A stretch of 64,000 nt of DNA, from contig NC_004463.1 in the NCBI RefSeq assembly GCF_000011365.1, positions 310,001 to 374,000 on the forward strand. Direction: 5' to 3'. Position numbers and translations under genes: made by a program. The stretch comes from Bradyrhizobium diazoefficiens USDA 110. GTDB lineage: Bacteria > Pseudomonadota > Alphaproteobacteria > Rhizobiales > Xanthobacteraceae. This document shows positions 1 through 8,053 of this stretch, piece after piece. A model generated the notes under the pieces. That model saw only the letters and a program-made list of their open reading frames with translations. It was not told the origin of the DNA and searched no databases. The first letter of the stretch is position 1. Each line of letters begins with the position of its first letter.

Positions 1-1919
1 AGCGATACGAGAATGGTGCCGTCGTTCACCCCGATCGTGGAGCCGTCGGTGAATGCGAGATTGTAGGGCCGCGCCGGGAGGCCGATATTGTCGACGATCA
101 GCGCCCGGTCGCGCTTCGGAATAACTTCGCGGATCTTGTCCTCGACCGCCTGGAAGATCGCTTCCGTCCGCTCGATGCGCGTGCCCGCGGGCGCGCGAAC
201 ATGGAGCTGGATCTGGCCGCCGTCGATCAGGGGATAGAAATCCCTTCCGACATAGACGAACATGGTGGCTCCGAGCGCCAGCACCAGCACGGCGACGACG
301 GGCACGATGACGCGACGACGCAACAATGTCAGCAGGAGATCGGAATAGCCGTCGCGCAGGTGCTCGAACCCGCGCTCGAACGCGGCGGAGGCGCGCGCGA
401 ATATGTTCGACGATCGCTCGCCCTCGCCATGACGCCGCTCGCCCTTCAGCAGCAGGCCGATAGTGATCGGCGTGAGCGTCCGCGACAATCCGTACGACGC
501 CAGCATCGCGAACACCACGGCGAGGCCAAGCGGCGTGAACAAATATTTGGCCGGGCCTTCCAGAAATACGACCGAGGTGAACACGCAACTGATCGCGAGC
601 GTGGAGACCAACGTCGGAATAGCGATCTCGGCGGCTCCGTGCAGGGTCGCTTCCGACAACGGCATGCCCTCTTCGGTCCAGAGCCGGTGCGTGTTCTCGA
701 TCGTCACCGTCGAATCGTCCACAAGGATACCGACCGCGAGGGCAAGCCCGCCGAGCGTCATCGTGTTGAGGGTCTCGCCGAGAAAATACAGGACGACCAG
801 CGAGGACAGCATCGCCAGCGGGATCGAGATCAGGACAACCAGCGTCGATCGCCAAGACCCCAGAAACACCAGGATCATCAGCGCCGTCAGGCCGGCCGCG
901 ATCGCTCCTTCGCGCAGCACGCCATTGACCGAATGGGTGACGAATATCGACTGATCGAACAACTCGTTGATCTTCAGCCCCGCCGGGGCCGACGCGCGGA
1001 TCGACGTCAAGGCCGCCTTCACGCCGTTGACGACGGCGAGGGTAGAGGCGTTCCCGTTCTTGATGACGCTGAGCAAAACGGCCCGGTGGCCATCCTCGCG
1101 GACGATATTCTGCTGGACCTGGGCACCGTCGCGGACCTGGGCGACGTCCTTCAGGAAGATCGTGGCCCCGTTGGCGAACTTGACCGGGATCATGTTGAGA
1201 TCCTGGATCGTGGCCGGCGTTGCGTTGGTTCGAACGGTGTACTGGGTGTCGCCGATCTTCGTCGTGCCGGTCGGCAGCGTCAGATTCTGGGTGTTGACCG
1301 CATTGACGATGTCGAGCGGCGTCAATCCGCGCGACAGCAGCTTGTTCGGATCGATATCGACCATGATCTGCCGGTATTTGCCGCCGGCAGGCGTGGGAAG
1401 GGTCACGCCCGGAACGGGAGCCAGTTGCTGGCGGACCCGGTAGATGCCGAAATCGTAGAGTTGCTGCTCGTTCAGGCTGTTTGACTCGAGGCTGAGCTGG
1501 AGCACCGGGACGCTCGAGGCATTGAACTGCACGATGATCGGCGGCTGGATGCCCGGCGGCATCAGGGCACGGATGGCATTGGTCGCCGAGACGATCTGTG
1601 AGATCGCGAGATCGAGATTGACGTCCGGCTGAAAGTAGATCTTCTGAACCGAAAGGCCGTTGAGGGTCTGTGCTTCGATATTCTTGATTCCGGTGACGTT
1701 GGCGCTGATCGAATATTGGCTGTAGGTGCTGACGCGCTGCTCCATCTCCGGCGTCGAGAGGCCAGTGTAGCTCCAGATGACCGTGACAACGGGGATCCGA
1801 ATCTCCGGGAAAATATCCGTCGGCATCGACCGGATCGCGATCCCGCCGAGAAACAGGATCAGCGCGGCAAGCACATAAAATGTGTGCGGAAGCCGTAGTG
1901 CGAAGCGAACAATTCCCAT
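1..1919 (-). CDS. RND efflux transporter permease (AcrB/HAE1 type), partial
   Basis: The N-terminal roughly 639 residues of an inner-membrane proton-driven efflux pump; the rest runs off the left edge. Read on the minus strand from ATG at 1919, the protein begins MGIVRFALRLPHTFYVLAAL, followed by the conserved first membrane segment, MPTDIFPEI, and a porter-domain stretch with STPEMEQRVST and GIQPPIIVQFNASSVP, all typical of the family. Long plus-strand open frames over this stretch are shadows. RND permeases work with a periplasmic adaptor and outer-membrane channel, usually encoded nearby, so those genes are probably beyond the left edge. The substrate cannot be told. The family assignment is secure. 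Confidence 0.9.
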   Translation of the reverse strand, partial: MGIVRFALRLPHTFYVLAALILFLGGIAIRSMPTDIFPEIRIPVVTVIWSYTGLSTPEMEQRVSTYSQYSISANVTGIKNIEAQTLNGLSVQKIYFQPDVNLDLAISQIVSATNAIRALMPPGIQPPIIVQFNASSVPVLQLSLESNSLNEQQLYDFGIYRVRQQLAPVPGVTLPTPAGGKYRQIMVDIDPNKLLSRGLTPLDIVNAVNTQNLTLPTGTTKIGDTQYTVRTNATPATIQDLNMIPVKFANGATIFLKDVAQVRDGAQVQQNIVREDGHRAVLLSVIKNGNASTLAVVNGVKAALTSIRASAPAGLKINELFDQSIFVTHSVNGVLREGAIAAGLTALMILVFLGSWRSTLVVLISIPLAMLSSLVVLYFLGETLNTMTLGGLALAVGILVDDSTVTIENTHRLWTEEGMPLSEATLHGAAEIAIPTLVSTLAISCVFTSVVFLEGPAKYLFTPLGLAVVFAMLASYGLSRTLTPITIGLLLKGERRHGEGERSSNIFARASAAFERGFEHLRDGYSDLLLTLLRRRVIVPVVAVLVLALGATMFVYVGRDFYPLIDGGQIQLHVRAPAGTRIERTEAIFQAVEDKIREVIPKRDRALIVDNIGLPARPYNLAFTDGSTIGVNDGTILVS

Positions 1920-1998
1920 GGTGGTCTGCCTGGAGCGAGGGACGCGGGATCTTCGGACAGGTGAGGACGGTCGGAGCTCCGTTCAAATGAAAACGAAT

Positions 1999-2922
1999 TC
2001 AGACGTTGCATACGGCGGCGCGTGGCGCATCCTGCGCGGCGAGCATCACGGCCCGCTTGACCTTGGCAAAGGCACGAATCTCGATCTGTCGAACCCGTTC
2101 GCTGGAGATGGACAATTCGCGGGCCAACTGATCGAGCGTCACAGGGCATTCCGTCAGTCGCCGCGCCTCGAAGACATGACGTTCCCGCGCCGCAAGCCCG
2201 CCCAGCGCAACCCGCAAGGCTTTGGCACGCCGCTCCGTCTGCTCGTGATCGGCGAGCATCGTCTCGGCGTCGACCGCCCCATCGACCAGCAAGGCTTCCA
2301 GCTCGGTTCCGCTTTCCTCGCCACCGACGCGCGCGTTCAGCGACATGTCGCCATTGAGCCGCGCATCCATCTCGATCACCTCACGCGCGGTCACATCGAG
2401 CTTCCCGGCGATCAATTCGGCGACGTCAGGCGTGAGCCCTGACATCACGCTGCCGGTGGCTTTCCTGATCTCGCTGCGGAGCTTGAAGAACAGCTTCTTC
2501 TGCGCAGCCGTCGTCCCGATCTTGACCAGGGACCAGGAGCGCAGGATGTACTCGTGAATGGCGGCCTTGATCCACCAGATCGCATAGGTGGAGAAACGCG
2601 CGCCGCGGCCGGGCTCGAAGCGTGACGCTGCGATGACGAGGCCGAGATTCGCTTCCGCGATCAGGTCGACCATCGGAAGTCCGTATCCCTTGTAGCCGCG
2701 CGCCAGCTTGGCGGCGAGCCGGAGATGGCTGGTGACGAGCGCGTCGGCTGCGCCGCGGTCTCGTGTCTCGTGCCAGCGACGTGCCAGCTGCTGCTCCTGA
2801 CCTGGCTCGAGCAGTTCGTAGCGTCTGATGGCCGCGGAATACGCGCTGAGGAACGGTGCCGATACCGCTGCGCCCGCAGCGGCGACGGAAGCACTCCTCG
2901 CAACTTCGTGGCTAGTCTGCAT
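1999..2922 (-). CDS. rpoH: RNA polymerase sigma factor, RpoH (sigma-32) family
   Basis: A 307-residue sigma-70-family factor of heat-shock type. Region 2 is visible (DLIAEANLGLVIAASRF and FSTYAIWWIKAAIHEYILRSW), followed by the RpoH-box-like QKKLFFKLRSEIRK that separates sigma-32 proteins from housekeeping sigma. A region 4 helix-turn-helix (LARELSISSERVRQIEIRA) lies near the C-terminus. The start is supported by GGGAGTGACAG directly before ATG. The gene follows a two-component pair and precedes an RND permease on the same strand (60 and 79 bp gaps), so read-through is possible. Bradyrhizobia carry several rpoH paralogs; which one this is cannot be told. The region 2 sequence (SRFEPGRGARFS) departs somewhat from the usual form, suggesting a divergent paralog. 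Confidence 0.88.
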   Translation of the reverse strand: MQTSHEVARSASVAAAGAAVSAPFLSAYSAAIRRYELLEPGQEQQLARRWHETRDRGAADALVTSHLRLAAKLARGYKGYGLPMVDLIAEANLGLVIAASRFEPGRGARFSTYAIWWIKAAIHEYILRSWSLVKIGTTAAQKKLFFKLRSEIRKATGSVMSGLTPDVAELIAGKLDVTAREVIEMDARLNGDMSLNARVGGEESGTELEALLVDGAVDAETMLADHEQTERRAKALRVALGGLAARERHVFEARRLTECPVTLDQLARELSISSERVRQIEIRAFAKVKRAVMLAAQDAPRAAVCNV

Positions 2923-2982
2923 CTGTCACTCCCACACTCCAGGCCGGCTGATCGATCTCGAAGGCATTGCGCATCATTTGGC

Positions 2983-4407
2983 TCATCCCATCAGGTCGGC
3001 GTCTGCGTGCCGCAATGTCCGGGACCGGCAGGTGGCGGCCTTGTCCGCCCGTCCGGTCCAGGCGAGGATCTCGATCCGCCCTCCGGGCGCGGGACCGACG
3101 ATCAGCCGGAAGCCATGCAGCTTGACGATGGCGGCCACCAGGCTCAGCCCCAGCCCGACGCCCGGCGTGTTGCGCATCTTGTCGGAGCGATAGAACCGCC
3201 GCAGCACCGCCTCTCGCTCCTGCTCGCGGATGCCGGGGCCTGTGTCGCTGACGCGCACGAGCGCCGTGCCGTCCTCCGCTTCCAGCGCGAGCTCCACCCG
3301 TCCGCCCGATGGCGTGAACTTGACGGCATTGTCCACGAGATTGGCGACCGCCTCGAACAGCAGGTCCCGGTCGCCCCACACCTGCACATTGCGCTCGATG
3401 ACGACACCGAGGGCGATGCGCTTGTCCTCGGCGATGGGTTCGTAGACGTCGCACACTTCCCGCAGGATCTCGTCGAGCGCGACCTCGCCAAAGCCGGCCA
3501 TGCGGCGATTGTTCTCGATCTCGGTCAGACGCAGCAGGGCGGTGACGATCGCGAGCGACTGGTCGATGCCGGCGATCGCCTTGTCGGTAATCTCCTGGAG
3601 GTCCTCCAGCGTTGCCGCATGCGTGCGCCCGCGCTCCAGCGCCAGGCGGACGCGCGTGAGCGGCGTCCTGAGATCATGGGCGATGTCGTTGCCGACGCCG
3701 GCGAGCGCGTTGATCATCGTCTCCATCTCGTCGAGCATGCCGTTGACGATCCCGGCCAGCCGCGCGAATGGATCGTCCGTTCCGCCCTCCGGGAGCCGCT
3801 CGCGCAGCTCGCCGGCCACGATGCGCTGGACCCGTTGGTTCACCTCCTCCACGCGTCTCTGGGCGCGGATGCTCAGCCAGGCGCCAGCCAGCAGACAGAG
3901 GCTGAAGGCCGGCAGCAAGCCCAGGGCCAGCGCCTGCCCCACCACGCTCGATATCTCGCGCGTCTCATCGACGTTCCGTCCCATCACCAAGACATCGCCG
4001 CCATCGAGACGTCTGCCGACCGCCCTGACGACCGGAACGTGGGCTGCCGGCTTTTCGAACAGGTCGAGCCGCACGCCCTGCACCGCGCCATCAAGCCCCA
4101 GCTCGCGCGGCAAATGGTCGATGTTGCCGGCCAGCCTCGTGCCAGCGGCATCGAACAGTCCCGCGTATTGCACGCCCCTGGAATCCTGCCCGAGATGATC
4201 CGCGATCGCGCTGATGCGGCGGGCCGGCGGCAGGTCTGCGATGAAGTGAATCCGTGTGGTGATCATGCGATCGGATCGCGCGACCAGATAGTCGTCGAGC
4301 TTCCAGTAGATGAACGCGAACAGGCCGACCACGAACAGCGCGAAGGCGGCCGCCACGGCCAGGGCCCAGAGGAACGTGCTGGAGCGGATCAGCTGGCTCT
4401 GGTGCAT
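2983..4407 (-). CDS. Sensor histidine kinase, EnvZ/HAMP type
   Basis: A 474-residue membrane kinase. It has a first membrane helix near residues 13-35, a periplasmic region of about 130 residues, and a second helix near 165-190 (ALGLLPAFSLCLLAGAWLSI). A HAMP linker follows, then a phosphoacceptor H-box (DIAHDLRTPLTRVRLAL) and the ATPase boxes N (NLVDNAVKFTP), G1 (VSDTGPGI) and G2 (GVGLGLSLV). It lies 9 bp downstream of the response regulator, so the two are surely co-transcribed and cognate. The signal sensed by the periplasmic domain is unknown. The C-terminal about 20 residues after the ATPase domain are poorly conserved in character. Confidence 0.92.
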   Translation of the reverse strand: MHQSQLIRSSTFLWALAVAAAFALFVVGLFAFIYWKLDDYLVARSDRMITTRIHFIADLPPARRISAIADHLGQDSRGVQYAGLFDAAGTRLAGNIDHLPRELGLDGAVQGVRLDLFEKPAAHVPVVRAVGRRLDGGDVLVMGRNVDETREISSVVGQALALGLLPAFSLCLLAGAWLSIRAQRRVEEVNQRVQRIVAGELRERLPEGGTDDPFARLAGIVNGMLDEMETMINALAGVGNDIAHDLRTPLTRVRLALERGRTHAATLEDLQEITDKAIAGIDQSLAIVTALLRLTEIENNRRMAGFGEVALDEILREVCDVYEPIAEDKRIALGVVIERNVQVWGDRDLLFEAVANLVDNAVKFTPSGGRVELALEAEDGTALVRVSDTGPGIREQEREAVLRRFYRSDKMRNTPGVGLGLSLVAAIVKLHGFRLIVGPAPGGRIEILAWTGRADKAATCRSRTLRHADADLMG

Positions 4408-4416
4408 CTCGCGCCC

Positions 4417-5097
4417 CTATAGCCGCGAACGCAGAACGAAGCCGGAGCCTCGGACGTTGTGGATCAGCTGCACCTCTCCGGGACCGTCGACCTTGTGTCG
4501 GAGCCGACCCATATGCACATCGATCAGGTTCGTGGTCGCCGGGACGAACTTGTAATTCCAGACCTCCTCGAGCAGCATCGCGCGCGTCAGCAGCTGATCG
4601 TTCCGGCGCATCATGTATTCGAGCAGGCGGAATTCGCGCGGCAACAGTTCGAGCTCGCGCTCGCCGCGTCGCGCGGTCCGCTCGATCAGGTCGATCTCGA
4701 GCGGCCCGACATGCAGGATGGTTTCGCGGCTGTCGGTCGGACGGCGCAGCAGCGCCTCGATCCGCGCGACCAGCTCGATGATCGCGAACGGCTTTGTGAG
4801 ATAATCATCTCCGCCCATGCGTAATCCGCGCACCCGGTCGTCAACCGCGCCGAGCGCGCTCAGGACCAGCACGGGCGTCCTGACCTGGTCCTTGCGTAGC
4901 GCCTCGATGACGGCCAGCCCGTCCATTCCCGGCAGCATGCGATCGACGATCATGGCATCAGGGCTCGATGTGCGCGCGCGGTCGAGACCGTCGACGCCGT
5001 CGCCGGCCCATTGCACCTCGAACCCGCGATCGGCGAGCTCGGCGACAATTGCCTCGGCGGTCTCGGCGTCGTCCTCGATCAGGAGAATCCGGTTCAT
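4417..5097 (-). CDS. Response regulator, OmpR/PhoB family
   Basis: A 226-residue regulator with an N-terminal receiver (MNRILLIEDDAETAEAIVAE, phospho-acceptor Asp in MIVDRMLPGMDG, conserved Lys in DDYLTKPF) and a C-terminal winged-helix DNA-binding domain (LLPREFRLLEYMMRRNDQ to HMGRLRHKVD and VRGSGFVL). A longer open frame reaches upstream, but ATG 5097 matches the family N-terminus exactly and is preceded by AACGAGG at proper spacing. It is the first gene of the pair with the histidine kinase. The target genes are unknown; the neighbouring rpoH and RND pump are candidates by position only. Confidence 0.93.
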   Translation of the reverse strand: MNRILLIEDDAETAEAIVAELADRGFEVQWAGDGVDGLDRARTSSPDAMIVDRMLPGMDGLAVIEALRKDQVRTPVLVLSALGAVDDRVRGLRMGGDDYLTKPFAIIELVARIEALLRRPTDSRETILHVGPLEIDLIERTARRGERELELLPREFRLLEYMMRRNDQLLTRAMLLEEVWNYKFVPATTNLIDVHMGRLRHKVDGPGEVQLIHNVRGSGFVLRSRL

Positions 5098-5587
5098 GAT
5101 CCTCGTTCCGCGTTCCGCACGCCGTTTCGGCGCGCGGTGAGGAAGCGAGGGTTCAGCGGCACGCGGTCTCATGCTCAATGCCCGCCCGCGTCGAACGCGC
5201 GGCCCTGATGCCGCCTGACGCCGGCCACTCGCTGCGGTACAGGATAGGCTCGCGTCGCATGGGGCACCATTGAATTGCAATTCATGGTGCGGACCGCGCG
5301 CCTCGCGAGCAGCGCCAGTGCAAGGGCGATGCGTGTTGCCAATGTCGTGATCATCTTCCGGGCTCCGCTGCCAACTGCGCTGATCGAACATATGCCGTCA
5401 ACGCACGCGCTGTAGTTTCAGGGGCCACGGATGTTATGCATTCGCACGATCGTGGTTGCGACGCCGCATCGGGTCACGGGCGGTTGAACTGCGGTGAGCA
5501 AATCGTGCGTTTGAATCGCGACTGATCGTTCACACGTCGATGACGAGCCGGCTTGGTTCGGCCTGATGTCATCAATGGAGAGAGCGA
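5098..5587. other. Intergenic region between divergent genes
   Basis: About 490 bp between the response regulator (minus) and a small exported protein (plus). Open frames here look like noise (Arg/Ala-rich, no motifs). The one structural signal is the hairpin-forming palindrome at 5264-5290. The promoters of both flanking genes should lie here, but I could not assign -35/-10 boxes with confidence. Confidence 0.6.
5264..5290. repeat. Palindrome upstream of two-component operon
   Basis: A perfect 14-bp palindrome TGAATTGCAATTCA (5271-5284) is flanked by GCACCA and TGGTGC, giving a 13-bp hairpin with a single bulged T. It lies about 170 bp upstream of the response-regulator start. It has no T-tract, so an operator is more likely than a terminator. 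Its function is not known. Confidence 0.5.
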
Positions 5588-5971
5588 ATGACCACGTCCA
5601 AACTGTTGTCGATGGGATTGATCGCAGCCGCCATGCTGGGCGGCCCCGTCATGGCGCGCGAGCACCATCGCGTCGTGCAGCAGCCCGCGGTGGAAGCCGA
5701 TACGGTCGCGACGAGCGCGCCATTCTATCCGGGCGAACGCGCCTGCATTCCGGCACCGCGCGTCGGCGCCTTTGCCACCGCGCCGTGGACCGGCAACAAC
5801 GTGCCTTGCGAGCCGGCACGGGCAGCTTCTGATTGCACCAACGCGGCCGGCCGGATGGCTCCGCCGGGCGCTTCACATCGAATGACAGGGAGCGGGCTGT
5901 TCGATTCAGCCCGCTCTCTTGCGTGCGTTGCCACCACGCGCGGCGCGTTCACCTTCGCGCGCGGCGCCTGA
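5588..5971 (+). CDS. Small exported protein of unknown function
   Basis: A 127-residue frame starting with a clear signal peptide (MTTSKLLSMGLIAAAMLGGP, cleavage near VMA-REHH), and with GGAGAGAGCGA before the ATG. The mature part has a Cys-containing PAPRVGAFATAPWTGNNVPC stretch. I recall similar small Bradyrhizobium proteins that end soon after that stretch. The last 25-30 codons here pass through a terminator-like hairpin (5890-5920), and a neighbouring frame has a stop (TGA 5883) just before it. The natural C-terminus may therefore be shorter, with a frameshift having extended it. Function unknown. Confidence 0.6.
   Translation: MTTSKLLSMGLIAAAMLGGPVMAREHHRVVQQPAVEADTVATSAPFYPGERACIPAPRVGAFATAPWTGNNVPCEPARAASDCTNAAGRMAPPGASHRMTGSGLFDSARSLACVATTRGAFTFARGA
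5890..5920 (+). terminator. Terminator-like hairpin inside an annotated frame
   Basis: A perfect 10-bp stem GAGCGGGCTG / CAGCCCGCTC with a 7-nt loop, followed by TCTT. It lies within the last codons of the 5588 frame, which is unusual and suggests the real gene ends before it. Confidence 0.6.
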
Positions 5972-6120
5972 TGTCTGACGCGGAATTCAGTTGGATTGCC
6001 GCGCGGCGCACCTACCTCTCCTGCATCACACGCCCGGTCACCAGCAGCCTCGCGCGCACAGCACGATCCGGCAGCGGGCCTCAGGGATGACCGGGCAGCT
6101 CAACACGAGAGGAGTTTTCC

Positions 6121-6498
6121 ATGAAACGAGCCATCATGATTCTGGCAACAGCAGCGCTCGCCTCGACGCTCGCCATCGGCGCGGCCGACGCGCACGGTGG
6201 AGGAGGTGGAGGTGGCGGCCACGGCGGCTTTGGCGGTGGCGGCTTCGGCGGTGGACATGCGGGCTTTGGCGGCGGCGCGCATTTCGGCAGCATGGGGCAT
6301 GAGGGCGGCTTCGGCGGCGGCGCCCGGTTCGGCGGCGAGCACCTCGGCTTCGGCGGTCATGCCGACGGTCTCCGCCAGCACGCGTTTCACCACTTCGGCC
6401 GCTACCGGCCCGGATATGGATTCTACGGCGCCTATCCGGATTGCTATGATTGGTACGAGTTGCATCCCAACCAGCCGTTGCCGCTGAGCTGCAGCTAG
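6121..6498 (+). CDS. Glycine/histidine-rich exported protein
   Basis: A 125-residue protein with a signal peptide (MKRAIMILATAALASTLAIG, cleavage near ADA-HGG). A low-complexity Gly/Phe/His-rich middle section of about 70 residues (repeated GGFGGG and GGHAGFGGG units) is followed by a Tyr-rich tail with one Cys pair (DCYDWYELHPNQPLPLSCS). The start is supported by AGAGGAG six bases before ATG. This composition is common in small periplasmic proteins of Bradyrhizobium. The His-rich stretch could bind metal, but nothing specific shows it. Codon use in the repeat is strongly GGC-biased, which makes frame shadows look open. Confidence 0.75.
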   Translation: MKRAIMILATAALASTLAIGAADAHGGGGGGGGHGGFGGGGFGGGHAGFGGGAHFGSMGHEGGFGGGARFGGEHLGFGGHADGLRQHAFHHFGRYRPGYGFYGAYPDCYDWYELHPNQPLPLSCS

Positions 6499-6593
6499 CC
6501 CCAACCGCTCAACAGCCATCGGCCCGGACTGACCAAGGCGTATTGCCGTCGTCGTCAAAGATAAAGGCGACGAAACGCGTCGTACCCTTGCGA

Positions 6594-6625
6594 AGCCAAG
6601 ATGCTCTCTCGAGAGCATCTTGGCT
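6594..6625. repeat. 15-bp perfect inverted repeat between convergent genes
   Basis: The arms AGCCAAGATGCTCTC and GAGAGCATCTTGGCT are separated by 2 nt, within the 356-bp gap (6499-6854) between the glycine-rich protein and the RpiR regulator. The stem would be very stable and could end transcription from both sides, although there is no T-tract. I see no gene in the rest of this gap. Confidence 0.75.
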
Positions 6626-6854
6626 ACCGAACGACTAACAGACTCAATGTTTTCCATGCCGTTCCAACACGAGCCCACTGTTACAGGCTTGAGTTCTACC
6701 GGCTCGCTCCAAAATGACGACCGCTCTGATCGCGCAGATTGTCCGATTTGCTCGTCCCGACATCCAAATCTACGACGCGCACGTTTGAGCAAGGGCCCGA
6801 GCCTGCGCTGAGAGCGTCAGCAGCGCAACAGTTGGCATGTGCCGGCATCGCGCT

Positions 6855-7811
6855 TCAGTCGCCGAGCGGCCCATTTGAATTTCCGTCCGTCCCCTTCAGC
6901 AACTCGTATTTGATCCGTCGCATCCGTGTCTGGGCTTCGAGCGGCTTGCAATAGGCCGTCGACGCGGCGAGCAGATCGATGGCCGCGAGAAGGGCATAGC
7001 GCGACGCGGTCGGCTTGAGCGCATCGGGCGCTTCGGGCACGTGCACCCCGAGCGCAATATCGGCGATTGAGGCCAGCCTGCTTTGCGGCCTGGTAATCGC
7101 GACGACCAGGGCGCCGTATTGCTTGGCGATACCGGCTGCCTCGATCACCTCGCTCGCTGCACCCGTGGTCGAGATGGCGACGACGACATCCTCCTCGCCA
7201 AGGGTCGCCGCGATCATGCGCATCAAGCTCGGGTCGGAGGTGTGAGAGACGGCGATCCCGAGACGAAAGAAGCGATTCTGGACCTCCATCGCCGCAAGGG
7301 TCGAGCCGCCGCCCACGCCGAAGGCTGCAAGTTTCGAACAGCGCGAGATGGCTTCGGCAGCCCTCTCGATGTCCTCCTTCCGTAGTCCCTCTTCGGCAGC
7401 AGCGATTGCGCGACGAATTTCCTGGAACACCGACCGCCAGAGAGCGGGGCGCGCCAGATCCGTGCCGACATGCGGGGGCAGCTCAACGTAAATCCGCCCA
7501 ACCGCCATGGCTTGAGCCAGCCTCACCTTGAGGTCACGGACGCCGCGACAGCCGACGGAGCGACTGAACCTGGTCACTGTCGGCTCACTGACACGCGCGC
7601 TGCGAGCCAGCTCCGCATTGCTCGCGTGAATGGCAAACTCGACGTCGGCCAGCAGCGCCATGGCAACACGCTGCTCCGAGGGGCTGAGACTCGGAGCACT
7701 CTGTCTGATGACAGAGATGATGTCGCCGGCCACGAACGCGTCGCGACGCGACGGGGTCGAGACTGCCGTCCCCGCGGCTTTCGCCGGGTGAATTCGCTTC
7801 GCACGCGGCAT
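6855..7811 (-). CDS. MurR/RpiR family transcriptional regulator
   Basis: A 318-residue regulator. The N-terminal HTH_6 domain (about residues 28-105) includes SNAELARSARVSEPTVTRF. A C-terminal SIS domain (about 150-285, with FGVGGGSTLAAMEVQ and ISTTGAASEVIEAAGIAK) normally binds a phosphosugar or amino-sugar. ATG 7811 follows GAGGAAGG. It is divergent from the ABC importer that starts at 8054, with 242 bp between, so it very likely controls that operon in response to a metabolite of the imported compound. This points to a sugar- or aminosugar-linked ligand rather than a plain dipeptide, but that is inference. Confidence 0.9.
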   Translation of the reverse strand: MPRAKRIHPAKAAGTAVSTPSRRDAFVAGDIISVIRQSAPSLSPSEQRVAMALLADVEFAIHASNAELARSARVSEPTVTRFSRSVGCRGVRDLKVRLAQAMAVGRIYVELPPHVGTDLARPALWRSVFQEIRRAIAAAEEGLRKEDIERAAEAISRCSKLAAFGVGGGSTLAAMEVQNRFFRLGIAVSHTSDPSLMRMIAATLGEEDVVVAISTTGAASEVIEAAGIAKQYGALVVAITRPQSRLASIADIALGVHVPEAPDALKPTASRYALLAAIDLLAASTAYCKPLEAQTRMRRIKYELLKGTDGNSNGPLGD

Positions 7812-8053
7812 GCGCGCCCTTCCTCAAGTCGGATTAACCTGCGCCCTTGACCAGGAGATCGTCGTAAGAAACCTTCAGCCTCGATCAATCCACGTATCGA
7901 CAGATCGGCAGTCTACCGCAATTTTCTACTTGAAACTTAGCATATTCTGTATGTAACTTTCAAACAAACGATAACGCGCCGCCGGGTCAACGCCTGAGGG
8001 CGCATCCCCTGCAGGTGAAGGCAGGCGGCTGAAACAAGGTGGGAGGGGCGATC

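Noticed and set aside
201..1484. Long plus-strand frame (427 codons) rich in Arg, Gln and Asp
   Set aside because: Antisense shadow of the RND permease; no motifs and composition typical of GC-rich reverse frames.
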